64,000 nucleotides of DNA from Niveibacterium sp. SC-1 (GTDB lineage Bacteria; Pseudomonadota; Gammaproteobacteria; Burkholderiales; Rhodocyclaceae): the NCBI RefSeq assembly GCF_038235435.1, contig NZ_CP151275.1:62001-126000 (forward strand). The letters run 5' to 3'. Below, in pieces: positions 44,402-52,447 of this stretch. The notes under the pieces were generated by a model. That model was not told where the DNA came from. It ran no database searches and worked only from the letters and a program-made list of their open reading frames with translations. Each line of letters opens with the position of its first letter. Position 1 is the first letter of the stretch. Position numbers and translations under genes: made by a program.

Positions 44402-44791
44402 ATGCAATTCGAACTGAATCTGCGCGACTCCGAAGTCGCGAGCGTACTGCCCGAGGGTCAGGATCTGCGGATCAGTTTCGCCGCCGCGGCCCTCACGCGC
44501 ACCGACATCCATCCGGCGGCCGTCGGCTACATGAACGGTCTCGTGCTGCATCTGCGCGATACGCGCTGGAAGGGCGTGCCGGGCGAATGCATCGGGCGCC
44601 TGTCCTCCGGCGAGCTGCGGATCGGCGAACTCGTGCTGAGCCGCTTTGCCCTGCCCTGGGTGGCGAGCGGCGCCCTCAGTGGCGAGCTGCAGTTTGCCAA
44701 CGGCGCGCGCCTGCAGTTCCTTGCCCAGGCGGGCGAATGTCGCCTGCCCGAGACGCCCCGCTTCAACGAGTCGCTCGCCTGCTGGGTGTGA
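44402..44791 (+). CDS. Conserved-looking orphan protein, unknown function
   Basis: A 129-residue protein with no signal peptide or membrane segment. It begins MQFELNLRDSEVASVLPEG and alternates short beta strands: LRISFAAAAL, GYMNGLVLHLRD, GRLSSGELRIGELVLSRFALP, SGELQFANGARLQFLA. This suggests a beta-barrel or sandwich. The ribosome-binding site is CAGGAG nine bases before the ATG. Its base composition and codon use are the same as its neighbours. I recognise no family. Confidence 0.6.
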   Translation: MQFELNLRDSEVASVLPEGQDLRISFAAAALTRTDIHPAAVGYMNGLVLHLRDTRWKGVPGECIGRLSSGELRIGELVLSRFALPWVASGALSGELQFANGARLQFLAQAGECRLPETPRFNESLACWV

Positions 44792-44815
44792 ACCGGCGCG
44801 CGCGGCGGCCGCGGC

Positions 44816-46366
44816 TCAGTCGACCGCGACGCAGCGTTCCAGCGCCCAGGCGCGCAGACGCGCCATCTTCTCCGCCATGATCAGCGAGAGCGGCCGGGTG
44901 CGGGCGAGCTCGCCGAGGATGTCGGCCTGCGCCAGCGAACGGCCTTCGGCGAGGCCTTCGTAGCGGGCGGCGACGATGGCCTGCTCGATCTCCGCACCGG
45001 AAAAGCCCTCGGCGGCCGCGGCGAGCGCGGCACAGTCAAAGCGCTCCGGCGGGAAGTTGCGCCCGGCCAGATGCAGCGAAAAGATGCTCGCGCGCACCGC
45101 CTCGGTCGGCAGGTCCACGAAGAAGAGTTCGTCGAAGCGGCCCTTGCGGATGAGTTCGGGCGGCAGGCTTTCGACCTGGTTGGCGGTCGCGACGAGGAAC
45201 ACGCGGCTCTTGCGTTCGGCCATCCAGGTCAGGAGCGAGCCGAGCAGGCGGCGCGAGACGCCGCCGTCCTGCTCGCCGCTGTCGGTGGCGATCGCCTTTT
45301 CGATTTCGTCTATCCACATCACGCAGGGCGCCAGTGCCTCGGCGGACTGCAGGGCGGCGCGCAGCTTGCGCTCGGTCTCGCCCTGGAACTTGTCGTAGAG
45401 CGCGGCCAGGTCCAGGCGCGCCAGCGGCACCCGCCAGGCCGCTGCCATGGCCTTGGCCGCGGCACTCTTGCCCGCGCCCTGCACGCCCATCAGCAGCACG
45501 CCCTTGGGCGGTGGCAGGCCGGGGTCGTTCACCTCGCCGAGGAAGACCGGTCGGCGCTGCGCCAGCCAGCGCTTCAAGCGCGTCATGCCGGCCAGCCGCT
45601 CGAAGCCTTCGGCGGGCAGGCTCACGTCGAGGCCGCCATCGCCCAGCAGCTCGCGCTTCACGCGTACCACCCGCGCCACGTCCTCCTCGGTGATCGCGCC
45701 GTCGTCGCGCACCGCGGCCCGCAACAGCCGCCGCACGTCGCCTTCGCAGAGGCCCAGCACCTGTTGCACCAGGGCCTGCGCTGCACCTTTGTCGCCGCGC
45801 ACGGTTTCGCCGGTGTCGCGGGCATAGAGTTCGGCTTCTTCCTTGAGCATCTCGCGCACGCGGGCGAGATCCGGCAGGCGCAGCTGCAGGCGCGCGCTGT
45901 GGCGGGCGAGTTCGGCAGGGATGTCGAGGCTGGGCGAGACCAGCACCAGGGTGCGGTCCTTGACCGGATGCTCCAGGGCAATCTCGCGCAGGAGGCGGAT
46001 CGCCACCGCTTCGCCGAGGAAGGGATGCGGATCGAGCAGCACGTAGATGCCGGGCAGACCCTGCTTGTCGATGTAGTGCAGGGCCGCCTGGAAGAGCTGG
46101 GTGTCCGCCACCGGTACCGGGCCGCGCGTGGCCGCCGGCTCGCGCAGGAAGTCGTCGAAGCCGCCGCGATGGCGTACTTGTCCGCTGCCGTAGCGGAAGT
46201 TGAGCTGCGCGAGGCCGTCGGCCGCGCTCCAGGCGAAGAGTGACTGGTCCTGCTCGCGCGCGAGCTGTTCGAGCAGGGCCAGGGCTTTGGGCTCCTCCAC
46301 CGTCTCGATGGTGATCAGCGGGACGCGTGAGCGCACCAGGGCAGACAGTTCGCGGAAATCGGTCAT
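44816..46366 (-). CDS. AAA+ ATPase, Ycf46-like
   Basis: A 516-residue protein. The first about 250 residues form an inactive-looking domain (LITIETVEEPKALALL, DPHPFLGEAVAIRLLREIA) and the second half is an AAA+ module with Walker A GVQGAGKSAAAKAM (about residue 293), Walker B VMWIDEIEKA (about 352), a sensor region VATANQVESLPPELIRKGRFDELFFVDLP and arginine finger in the latter. The order fits the Ycf46 family known from chloroplasts and cyanobacteria, tied to photosynthesis gene control there. The start is ATG at 46366; a much longer frame upstream is antisense overlap with the EamA gene. Confidence 0.82.
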   Translation of the reverse strand: MTDFRELSALVRSRVPLITIETVEEPKALALLEQLAREQDQSLFAWSAADGLAQLNFRYGSGQVRHRGGFDDFLREPAATRGPVPVADTQLFQAALHYIDKQGLPGIYVLLDPHPFLGEAVAIRLLREIALEHPVKDRTLVLVSPSLDIPAELARHSARLQLRLPDLARVREMLKEEAELYARDTGETVRGDKGAAQALVQQVLGLCEGDVRRLLRAAVRDDGAITEEDVARVVRVKRELLGDGGLDVSLPAEGFERLAGMTRLKRWLAQRRPVFLGEVNDPGLPPPKGVLLMGVQGAGKSAAAKAMAAAWRVPLARLDLAALYDKFQGETERKLRAALQSAEALAPCVMWIDEIEKAIATDSGEQDGGVSRRLLGSLLTWMAERKSRVFLVATANQVESLPPELIRKGRFDELFFVDLPTEAVRASIFSLHLAGRNFPPERFDCAALAAAAEGFSGAEIEQAIVAARYEGLAEGRSLAQADILGELARTRPLSLIMAEKMARLRAWALERCVAVD

Positions 46367-46437
46367 GACGTCTTGGTAAGAGCGGATCGCCCGATTATAG
46401 GGACGACCCGCACCGCGTCCTTGCGCGATCGCAGGTC

Positions 46438-47364
46438 TCAGCCGCGGTTCTCGCCTTGCGGCGTGGCCTTCGCCTTGGGCTTGCCGGCGAGCGAGACGCC
46501 GCCGAGCACCAGCACCGTGCCCGCGACCTGGGCCAGCGAGAGCGGCTCGCCCAGCAGCCAGATGCCCAGCCCGATCGTGATGACCGGCCCGACGCTGCCG
46601 ATGACCGCGCAGCGCGCGGCACCCAGTCGGCGGATCGCGGCGGACAGCGCGAACACCGGCAGCACGGTCGAGAAGATCGCCATGGCCAGCGCATAGCCGA
46701 GCACCGGCGCCGGTTGCGCCAGTCCGGAGAGCGGCCGGGCGAGCGAGAAGTGCAGCAGGCAGGCCACCGTGGAGATACTCATCGCCAGCGCGGTGAAGCG
46801 CTGGCTGCCCAGGCGCGCGATCATCTGGCCGGCGCCCGCGAGGTAGAGCGCGTAGCAGACGGCCGAGGCGAACACCAGGCCAGCGCCCAGCCATACCGCC
46901 TGGCTGTTGTCGCGGTTGATGCCCAAGTCATGGGAGAAGGCGAACGCGATGCCGGCCCAGGCGAGCGCGACCGCGAGCAGTTCGCGCCGGCTCGCGCGAT
47001 GGCCGAAGGCGAGCACCGAGATCAGCAGGGTCAGCGTCGGATAGACGAAGAGGATCAGCCGCTCCAGGCCGGCGCTGATGTAGGCCAGGCCCATGAAATC
47101 GAGCAGCGAGGCGCCGTAGTAGCCCAGCAGGCCGAGCGCGGTGAGCGCCAGCCAGTCGCGCTGGGTGAGGGCGAGCGCATTGCGTCCGCTGCGCCAGGCG
47201 AGGAAGAGGAAGACCGGCCCCGCTAGCGCGACGCGCAGGGCGAGCAGGGTCAGTGCGTCCACGCCATAGGGAAAGGCGAGCTTGACGAAGATGGCCTTGG
47301 CCGAGAAACCGAGGGCGGCGACCACGGCAAGGGCGAGGCCGGTGGTTTCGGATTTGAGCGACAC
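46438..47364 (-). CDS. EamA/DMT-family transporter
   Basis: A 308-residue drug/metabolite transporter with ten helices in two EamA halves: GLALAVVAALGFSAKAIFVKL at the start, and a second half with VWLGAGLVFASAVCYALYLAG and VIGSVGPVITIGLGIWLLGEPLS. The Gly-Glu-Pro at the end of helix 9 is typical. Substrate cannot be inferred. The C-terminal tail is Lys/Pro-rich. Confidence 0.87.
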   Translation of the reverse strand: MSLKSETTGLALAVVAALGFSAKAIFVKLAFPYGVDALTLLALRVALAGPVFLFLAWRSGRNALALTQRDWLALTALGLLGYYGASLLDFMGLAYISAGLERLILFVYPTLTLLISVLAFGHRASRRELLAVALAWAGIAFAFSHDLGINRDNSQAVWLGAGLVFASAVCYALYLAGAGQMIARLGSQRFTALAMSISTVACLLHFSLARPLSGLAQPAPVLGYALAMAIFSTVLPVFALSAAIRRLGAARCAVIGSVGPVITIGLGIWLLGEPLSLAQVAGTVLVLGGVSLAGKPKAKATPQGENRG

Positions 47365-47472
47365 GGGGAAGGGCCGGCGGCGGGCCGGCGCGAAGCGGGG
47401 CGTCGATTGTGGCCGAGCCCTCCCGGCGGCACAAATGCGTGTGGCGAATGGCGGCTTCGGGTCTGTCGGGCT

Positions 47473-48495
47473 TCAGGCCTCGGCCTGCGCGAGCGCCTGG
47501 CTCTCGCGCCAGACGCTGGGCGCCTGTCCTGTCCAGCGGCGGAAGGCGCGGGTGAAGCTCGCGATCTCGGCAAAGCCCAGCAGGTAGGCCACCTCGTTGA
47601 CCGAGTGATGCCGCTGGCGCAGATAGTCGATCGCCAGATCCTGGCGCAGGCTGTCGAGCAGCCCGGCGAAGGTTTCGCCGGATTCGGAGAGGCGCCGCTG
47701 CAGCGTGCGCTCGCTCACCGCCAGCCGGCGCGCGACCTTGCGCCGGCTCACCTTGCCCGAGGGCAGCAGCTCGATCAGGCTGTGACGGACCTGGGCGACC
47801 ATGTCGTCGCGGGTATGACGGGCGAGATAGTCGGCCGCAATCTGTTCGGCCGACAAGGCCAGCGCGATGTTGGCCGCCGGGATCGGCACGTCGAGGTCGG
47901 CGCTGCGCACGCCGAAGGCGTACTCGGTCGCGTTCCATTCGGGCGCGATGCCGTAGTAGTCGTGCATGCGCTGCGCGGCGTCGTCCGCAGGTGCCTCGCG
48001 TGCGAGGCGCACGCCAGCGGGCAGGAAGTCGCGCCCGCGCAAGGCCTGGCACAGGCGCAACAGGATACCCATGCGTGCGTCATAGGAGCGCTGGAGCGTG
48101 TAGTCGCCGTCGGTCTGGAACACCAGCCAGGTGACGTTGTCCTCGGCGCGGATCTCGATGCGGTCCACCGAATTCACCACGCGGAAGTAGCGCACCAGGC
48201 GCTCGCCCGCCTCGCGCAGCGAGCTGCTCGCCATCCAGGCAAAACCCACGGCATGCAGCGACGTCGGATGCATGCAGTCGGCGACGTCCAGGCCGAAGCA
48301 GGGATCGAAGCCGGTGGCTTCCACCGCGGCGATCCAGAAGCGGCGCGAGGTCTCCAGGTCGACACGGGTGTCAGGGTCGTTCAGTGCCTGCGGCGCGATG
48401 CCTGCCTGCGCGGCGATGGCGGCGGCGTCCAGGCCGCGTTGACGGAGCGCCTGGAGAACCAGCAGTAGCACGCTACCGAGCCAGCTGTCCTGCAT
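47473..48495 (-). CDS. AraC-family regulator (Arabinose_bd N-terminal type)
   Basis: A 340-residue regulator. The first about 190 residues match the long AraC N-terminal domain of the OruR/ArgR/GliR class, with GFAWMASSSLREAGERLVRYFRVV. The C-terminal AraC DNA-binding domain starts near 240: VSRRKVARRLAVSERTLQRRLSESGETFAGLLDSLRQDLA and LLGFAEIASFTRAFRRWTGQAPS. No obvious target is next to it; the EamA gene lies downstream on the same strand and could be co-controlled. Confidence 0.87.
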   Translation of the reverse strand: MQDSWLGSVLLLVLQALRQRGLDAAAIAAQAGIAPQALNDPDTRVDLETSRRFWIAAVEATGFDPCFGLDVADCMHPTSLHAVGFAWMASSSLREAGERLVRYFRVVNSVDRIEIRAEDNVTWLVFQTDGDYTLQRSYDARMGILLRLCQALRGRDFLPAGVRLAREAPADDAAQRMHDYYGIAPEWNATEYAFGVRSADLDVPIPAANIALALSAEQIAADYLARHTRDDMVAQVRHSLIELLPSGKVSRRKVARRLAVSERTLQRRLSESGETFAGLLDSLRQDLAIDYLRQRHHSVNEVAYLLGFAEIASFTRAFRRWTGQAPSVWRESQALAQAEA

Positions 48496-48600
48496 GGGAG
48501 GCCTCTGTCGATGGGAGAAGCGGGGATTCTAGCGAGCGCTGCGCGGCCCGCGTTTCCGCCGCGTTCGGATGTGTGAGCGGATGTACCCCGCGGCGGGCCC

Positions 48601-48628
48601 AAAAAGAAAAGGCGGCCCGGAGGCCGCC
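48601..48628 (-). terminator. Rho-independent terminator of the outer-membrane protein gene
   Basis: GGCGGCC (48611-48617) pairs with GGCCGCC (48622-48628) around a four-base loop. On the minus strand it is followed by TTTTCTTTTT, which gives a strong terminator 23 bases after the stop. Confidence 0.88.
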
Positions 48629-48650
48629 AATGTCGCTGCTGCTAGAACGC

Positions 48651-49202
48651 TTAGAACTTGTAGTTCGCGCCGACCGTGAAGGTGGTGAAGTTGTCCTTGT
48701 ACTCGTAGCCAGGACCTTCGAAAGTCGGTGCGCCCATGTAGTGGGCAACCTCGACGCGCAGGGCGACCTTCTCGGTTGCCTTGAACTCGGCGCCGATGCC
48801 CAGCTTGCCGGCTGCGCCGTTGCGGGAGGTGGAGGCGCCCGCCTGTTCCAGTTCGCGGTCCAGGTAGGCCACGCCGGCCTTGCCGTAGATGTCGACGTTC
48901 TCATGCACCGGCATGCGGGCCACGAGATCGACGTCCAGAGAGCGCGTCTTCACGTCGTTCAGGCCCTCGACGCTGCTCTTACCATGGTTGTTATAGCTCA
49001 CTTCGACGCCGACATTCCGGTTGAAGTTGTAGCCGCCATAGATGCCACCCGTCGTGGGGCTGTTCTCGCGCGGCGCCGAAGCGGAAATGTCCTGCTTGCT
49101 CGTCCCGAGGTTGCCGCCAGCGTAGAAGCCCGTATCGGCCGCCATGGCAGAGCCGGCGAAGAGAGAGGCGACGGCTGCGGTGGCGATCAGAGTGCGTTTC
49201 AT
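48651..49202 (-). CDS. Small outer-membrane beta-barrel (OmpA/OmpX-like)
   Basis: A 183-residue protein with a signal peptide (KRTLIATAAVASLFAGSAMA) and an eight-stranded barrel. It has DTGFYAGGNLGTSKQD, GGIYGGYNFNRNVGVEVSYN and ends FTTFTVGANYKF, with the C-terminal Phe needed for barrel insertion. The ATG at 49202 is preferred over the one two codons upstream because AGGAG is seven bases from it and only one from the other. It is an OMP_b-brl/OmpA-like porin; function in envelope integrity or adhesion is inference. It has its own terminator. Confidence 0.88.
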   Translation of the reverse strand: MKRTLIATAAVASLFAGSAMAADTGFYAGGNLGTSKQDISASAPRENSPTTGGIYGGYNFNRNVGVEVSYNNHGKSSVEGLNDVKTRSLDVDLVARMPVHENVDIYGKAGVAYLDRELEQAGASTSRNGAAGKLGIGAEFKATEKVALRVEVAHYMGAPTFEGPGYEYKDNFTTFTVGANYKF

Positions 49203-49419
49203 TGTCATGCTCCTGTTTCGGATGAGTCGGTCCGATTCGCGCTTTCGTATTGCCATGGGGGTACGAATCGGATGGACGCATCCTAGGCAGGGCCCTGCCA
49301 TCGGCTCTTGTCGCTACGGGACAAGCGTTTGGCCCAGCAAGCCACGCCGGCTTTCACGCACAGGCGCTTGCGCAGGCCCGCGCCGGATGACCGGGTCGAA
49401 AAACGCGCCGCGACGAGGT

Positions 49420-50874
49420 TCAGCGCAGGCTGCCGCCACCGGATTGCTTGGCGCGATACATCGCCGCGTCGGCGTGGGCGAGCAGGGTGGCGGCCTCGTC
49501 GCCATCATCGGGATAGAGCGCGAGCCCGATACTCGCGCCGAGGGGCAGGTAGCGCCCCTCGCGCTCCAGCGGCTGATGCAGGCTTTCGAGCATGCGCTGG
49601 CCCAGCACGGCCAAATCGCCGCGTCCGCTGATGCTGGTGAAGACGCAGACGAATTCGTCGCCGCCCAGGCGGGCCACCGTGTCGCCAGCCCGCGCGCTGG
49701 CGAGCAGGCGTTCGGCCACCTCGCGCAGGACGATGTCGCCGGTGGCGTGGCCATGGACGTCGTTGATCGGCTTGAAGCGGTCCAGATCCACCAGTGCGAT
49801 GCCCACGCACTGGCGCGTCCGGTTGGCCTGGGCCAGCGCCACCGCAATGCGGTCCTCGAAGAGCCGGCGGTTGGGCAGGCCGGTCAGCGCGTCGCGCTGC
49901 GCCTGTTCGCGAAAGCGCGCCTCGGAGCGCACGCGTTCGCTCACGTCGAGCAGGGTCACCAGTTCGAGCGCGCTGCGCGGGTCCTCCAGCGGATGGCGAT
50001 GCAGCTCCGCAAAGCGCGTGCCGCCGTCCGGGCGTTCGATCTCCCAGACGTCGTCGTGCGGCCGCAGGAGTTCATCGAGGCGGGCACGGTGAAGTTCGCG
50101 CGCGCCGCGGCCCAGCAGCGCCACGGCCGCCGGGTTGAGCGCGACGATCTCCTGTTGCGGATTCACCAGGCAGACGCCGGCGGCGATGCTGTCCAGCAGA
50201 TCCTGCAGGCGCTCGCTCACCCGGGCGGCGGCACGGTAGCGACGGCCCAGCTGCACGATGAGCAGGCCGAAGTTGATCAGGGCCAAGGCGAAGGCGGTCG
50301 TCTGGACCTGGCGCAGGCGCTGGGTACGTTCGCGCGAGACGGCCTCGATGCGCGCCGTGAGCCGGTCGGCCAGCGGCAGGATGTCGCCCTCGCGTGCCAG
50401 CAGCGTGGCGCCCGCGCGCGCCCACGTCGGCGCGTCGGGCGTGCCGTCGATCACCAGGGGCTGCAGTGCGCGGATCACCGGTTGCCAGGCGGCGTCGAGC
50501 TCGCCCAGCAAGCGGTGCGCGACCGGATCGTCCAGCGCCGCGATGACCGGCTGCCCGCCCGGGCCGCCCGCAGGACGCCCCCCCGAGCGCAAGGCATGGT
50601 GGGTGGCGTCGAACTGGGCCACCGCGGTGAGCAGCTCTTCGCGCGTCGCGCCGAGGCGCTGGGCTGCATCCTGGTGCATGCCCAGCAGGATCGCCTTCGA
50701 CATGCGCTGCGAGAGCATCCGCTGGCGGCCGGCGAGATTGATCACCTGGCTGTCGATATCGACCTGTCGCGCGATGCGCAGGTTGATGAGCAGCACGCTC
50801 AGGTCTAGCGTGAGAAACAGGGCGACAGACGCCAGCAAGCCAAACCAGCCAAAGCGATACGGTGTCCTGAACAC
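49420..50874 (-). CDS. Membrane diguanylate cyclase (PilJ-type sensor-PAS-GGDEF)
   Basis: A 484-residue protein. A first helix (about 9-32) is followed by the PilJ/NarX-like sensor signature VINLAGRQRMLSQRMSKAIL, a helical periplasmic domain, and a second helix (about 193-215). A PAS domain follows (DLLDSIAAGVCLVNPQQEIVALNPAAVALLG), then the GGDEF domain with RDALTGLPNRRLFEDR, an intact GGDEF and an inhibitory RAGD site five residues before it. It makes c-di-GMP with product inhibition likely. The C-terminus is short after MYRAKQSGGGSLR. It is divergent from the MalE gene. Confidence 0.9.
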   Translation of the reverse strand: MFRTPYRFGWFGLLASVALFLTLDLSVLLINLRIARQVDIDSQVINLAGRQRMLSQRMSKAILLGMHQDAAQRLGATREELLTAVAQFDATHHALRSGGRPAGGPGGQPVIAALDDPVAHRLLGELDAAWQPVIRALQPLVIDGTPDAPTWARAGATLLAREGDILPLADRLTARIEAVSRERTQRLRQVQTTAFALALINFGLLIVQLGRRYRAAARVSERLQDLLDSIAAGVCLVNPQQEIVALNPAAVALLGRGARELHRARLDELLRPHDDVWEIERPDGGTRFAELHRHPLEDPRSALELVTLLDVSERVRSEARFREQAQRDALTGLPNRRLFEDRIAVALAQANRTRQCVGIALVDLDRFKPINDVHGHATGDIVLREVAERLLASARAGDTVARLGGDEFVCVFTSISGRGDLAVLGQRMLESLHQPLEREGRYLPLGASIGLALYPDDGDEAATLLAHADAAMYRAKQSGGGSLR

Positions 50875-51183
50875 GCCGCGAGCCTCCGTTCCTCCGGTTT
50901 CCCCAAGCCGTCGCCGACCCCATGGCGCCGCACGGCTCCGGCCGCCCGCGCGCCAGGGGCACGGACTGCCTGCCTATGCTGCAGCAAGCCCCGTGCTCAG
51001 GCACGGCCCGAGGGTCGGGCGGGGCGCGGTTTATCATGATTTTGCTTTGAGGCCGGCCTGTCTGGCCCTAAGCTCGGCAGACGGATGCGTCCGCCTTGAA
51101 GCGGCCCCGTTGAGCACAAGTGTCCGGAACCACGCATTCCGGACCGATATGAGACACGGCTGCGCTCTTCATGAGGAGGGTGC
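50875..51183. other. Intergenic region before the MalE gene, with an inverted repeat
   Basis: The 309 bases show one clear element, an 8-bp inverted repeat GTCCGGAA (51122-51129)/TTCCGGAC (51137-51144) with a seven-base gap, 39 bases before the start codon. It may be an operator in the MalE promoter or leader. GAGGAGGG before the ATG is a strong ribosome-binding site. No gene was found in the rest. Confidence 0.5.
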
Positions 51184-52380
51184 ATGAATATCAAGGGTGT
51201 ACTGGTCCGACTCGGCCTCGCGCTGAGCCTCGTGGCCGTAGGTATGGGCTCCGCGCTTGCCTGGCAAAAGGGCAAGATCACCATCTGGGTGAACAACGAC
51301 AAGGGCTTCCGCGGCCTGCAGAAGGTCGGTGACGCCTACACCAAGGAGACCGGCATCCCGGTCGTGGTGGAGACCATGGACAACGCGCCGGAGGCCTTTG
51401 CCGCGGCGATGACCAAGGGCAATGGTCCGGATATCTGGATCTGGCCGCACGACCGCATCGGCGACTGGGTCAAGAGTGGCTGGCTGACTCCGATCGAAGT
51501 GCCGCCCTCGCTCAAGAACGGCGTGGTGCAGATCGCCTGGGACGGCTTCACCACCCAGGGCAAGATCTGGGGCTACCCGATGGCGGTGGAAGCGATCTCG
51601 CTCATCTACAACAAGGCGCTGATCGACAAGCCGCCCAAGTCCTATGAAGAGTTCGCCGAGATCGATGCGAAGCTCAAGCCCAAGGGCGTGCGCGCCATCG
51701 GCTGGGAAACCCAGAGCCCCTACTTCACCTGGCCGATGCTCGCGGCCAATGGCGGCTACCCCTTCCAGCGCGATCTGCTGGGCAACTACCTGGGCAAGGA
51801 CACGGGTATCAACCATCCGGGCGCGGTGCGCGGCGCCGAGGTGCTGGTCAAGCTGATCAAGGAAGGCGTGGTGGTCCCCAACCTGAGCTACGGCGACGCC
51901 GAAGAGGCGATGAAGACCGGCAAGCAGGCGATGTGGATCAACGGGCCCTGGGCCTGGGATGCGCTCAACAAGGCCGGCATCAAGTTCGGCATCGCCCCGC
52001 TGCCCACCGTGGCTGGCCAGCCGGCGCGGCCCTTCGTGGGCGTGCTCGGCGCCATGCTGCCCAAGGGTTCGCCCAACCGCGACGCGGCGCGTGACTTCAT
52101 CGAGAAGCACCTGCTCTCGAGCGAAGGCATCAAGACGGTGAATGCCGACCGGCCGATCGGGGTGCCCGCCTCCAAGGCGATCTTCTGGGACTTCTACTCC
52201 GACGCCCAGATCCGCCAGGCGATGGAAGGCATCTTCGCCGGCAAGCCGATGCCCAACAATCCCGAGATGCAGTACTTCTGGAAGAACCTGCAGAGCGCCC
52301 TGCAGGAGATCACCACGGGCGGCAAGAAGCCCAAGGAAGCGCTGGACATCGCGGCGAAGAACATCGTCGCCGGCCAGTAG
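51184..52380 (+). CDS. malE: Maltose/maltodextrin-type ABC binding protein
   Basis: A 398-residue periplasmic binding protein (SBP_bac_1). The signal peptide ends near SALAWQKG. Strong likeness to E. coli MalE is seen in GKITIWVNNDKGFRGLQKVGDAYTKETGIPVVVE, GPDIWIWPHDRIGDWVKSGWL, and GKQAMWINGPWAW (the second-lobe Trp region). It should bind alpha-glucans such as maltose. No permease (MalF, MalG) or ATPase (MalK) is beside it; the next gene is on the other strand, so it is an orphan in this neighbourhood. Confidence 0.88.
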   Translation: MNIKGVLVRLGLALSLVAVGMGSALAWQKGKITIWVNNDKGFRGLQKVGDAYTKETGIPVVVETMDNAPEAFAAAMTKGNGPDIWIWPHDRIGDWVKSGWLTPIEVPPSLKNGVVQIAWDGFTTQGKIWGYPMAVEAISLIYNKALIDKPPKSYEEFAEIDAKLKPKGVRAIGWETQSPYFTWPMLAANGGYPFQRDLLGNYLGKDTGINHPGAVRGAEVLVKLIKEGVVVPNLSYGDAEEAMKTGKQAMWINGPWAWDALNKAGIKFGIAPLPTVAGQPARPFVGVLGAMLPKGSPNRDAARDFIEKHLLSSEGIKTVNADRPIGVPASKAIFWDFYSDAQIRQAMEGIFAGKPMPNNPEMQYFWKNLQSALQEITTGGKKPKEALDIAAKNIVAGQ

Positions 52381-52419
52381 ATCGCCCGCCGATAAGTCTG
52401 GCCAATGAGTCGCAGCACG

Positions 52420-52445
52420 CCTGCGGTCCGCATGCGGACCGCAGG
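52420..52445. terminator. Perfect 26-base palindrome between convergent genes
   Basis: Bases 52420-52432 pair exactly with 52433-52445. It lies 40 bases after the malE stop and two bases before the helicase stop on the other strand, so it can fold as a strong hairpin at both mRNA ends. There is no T-run on either side. Confidence 0.6.
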
Positions 52446-52447
52446 GC

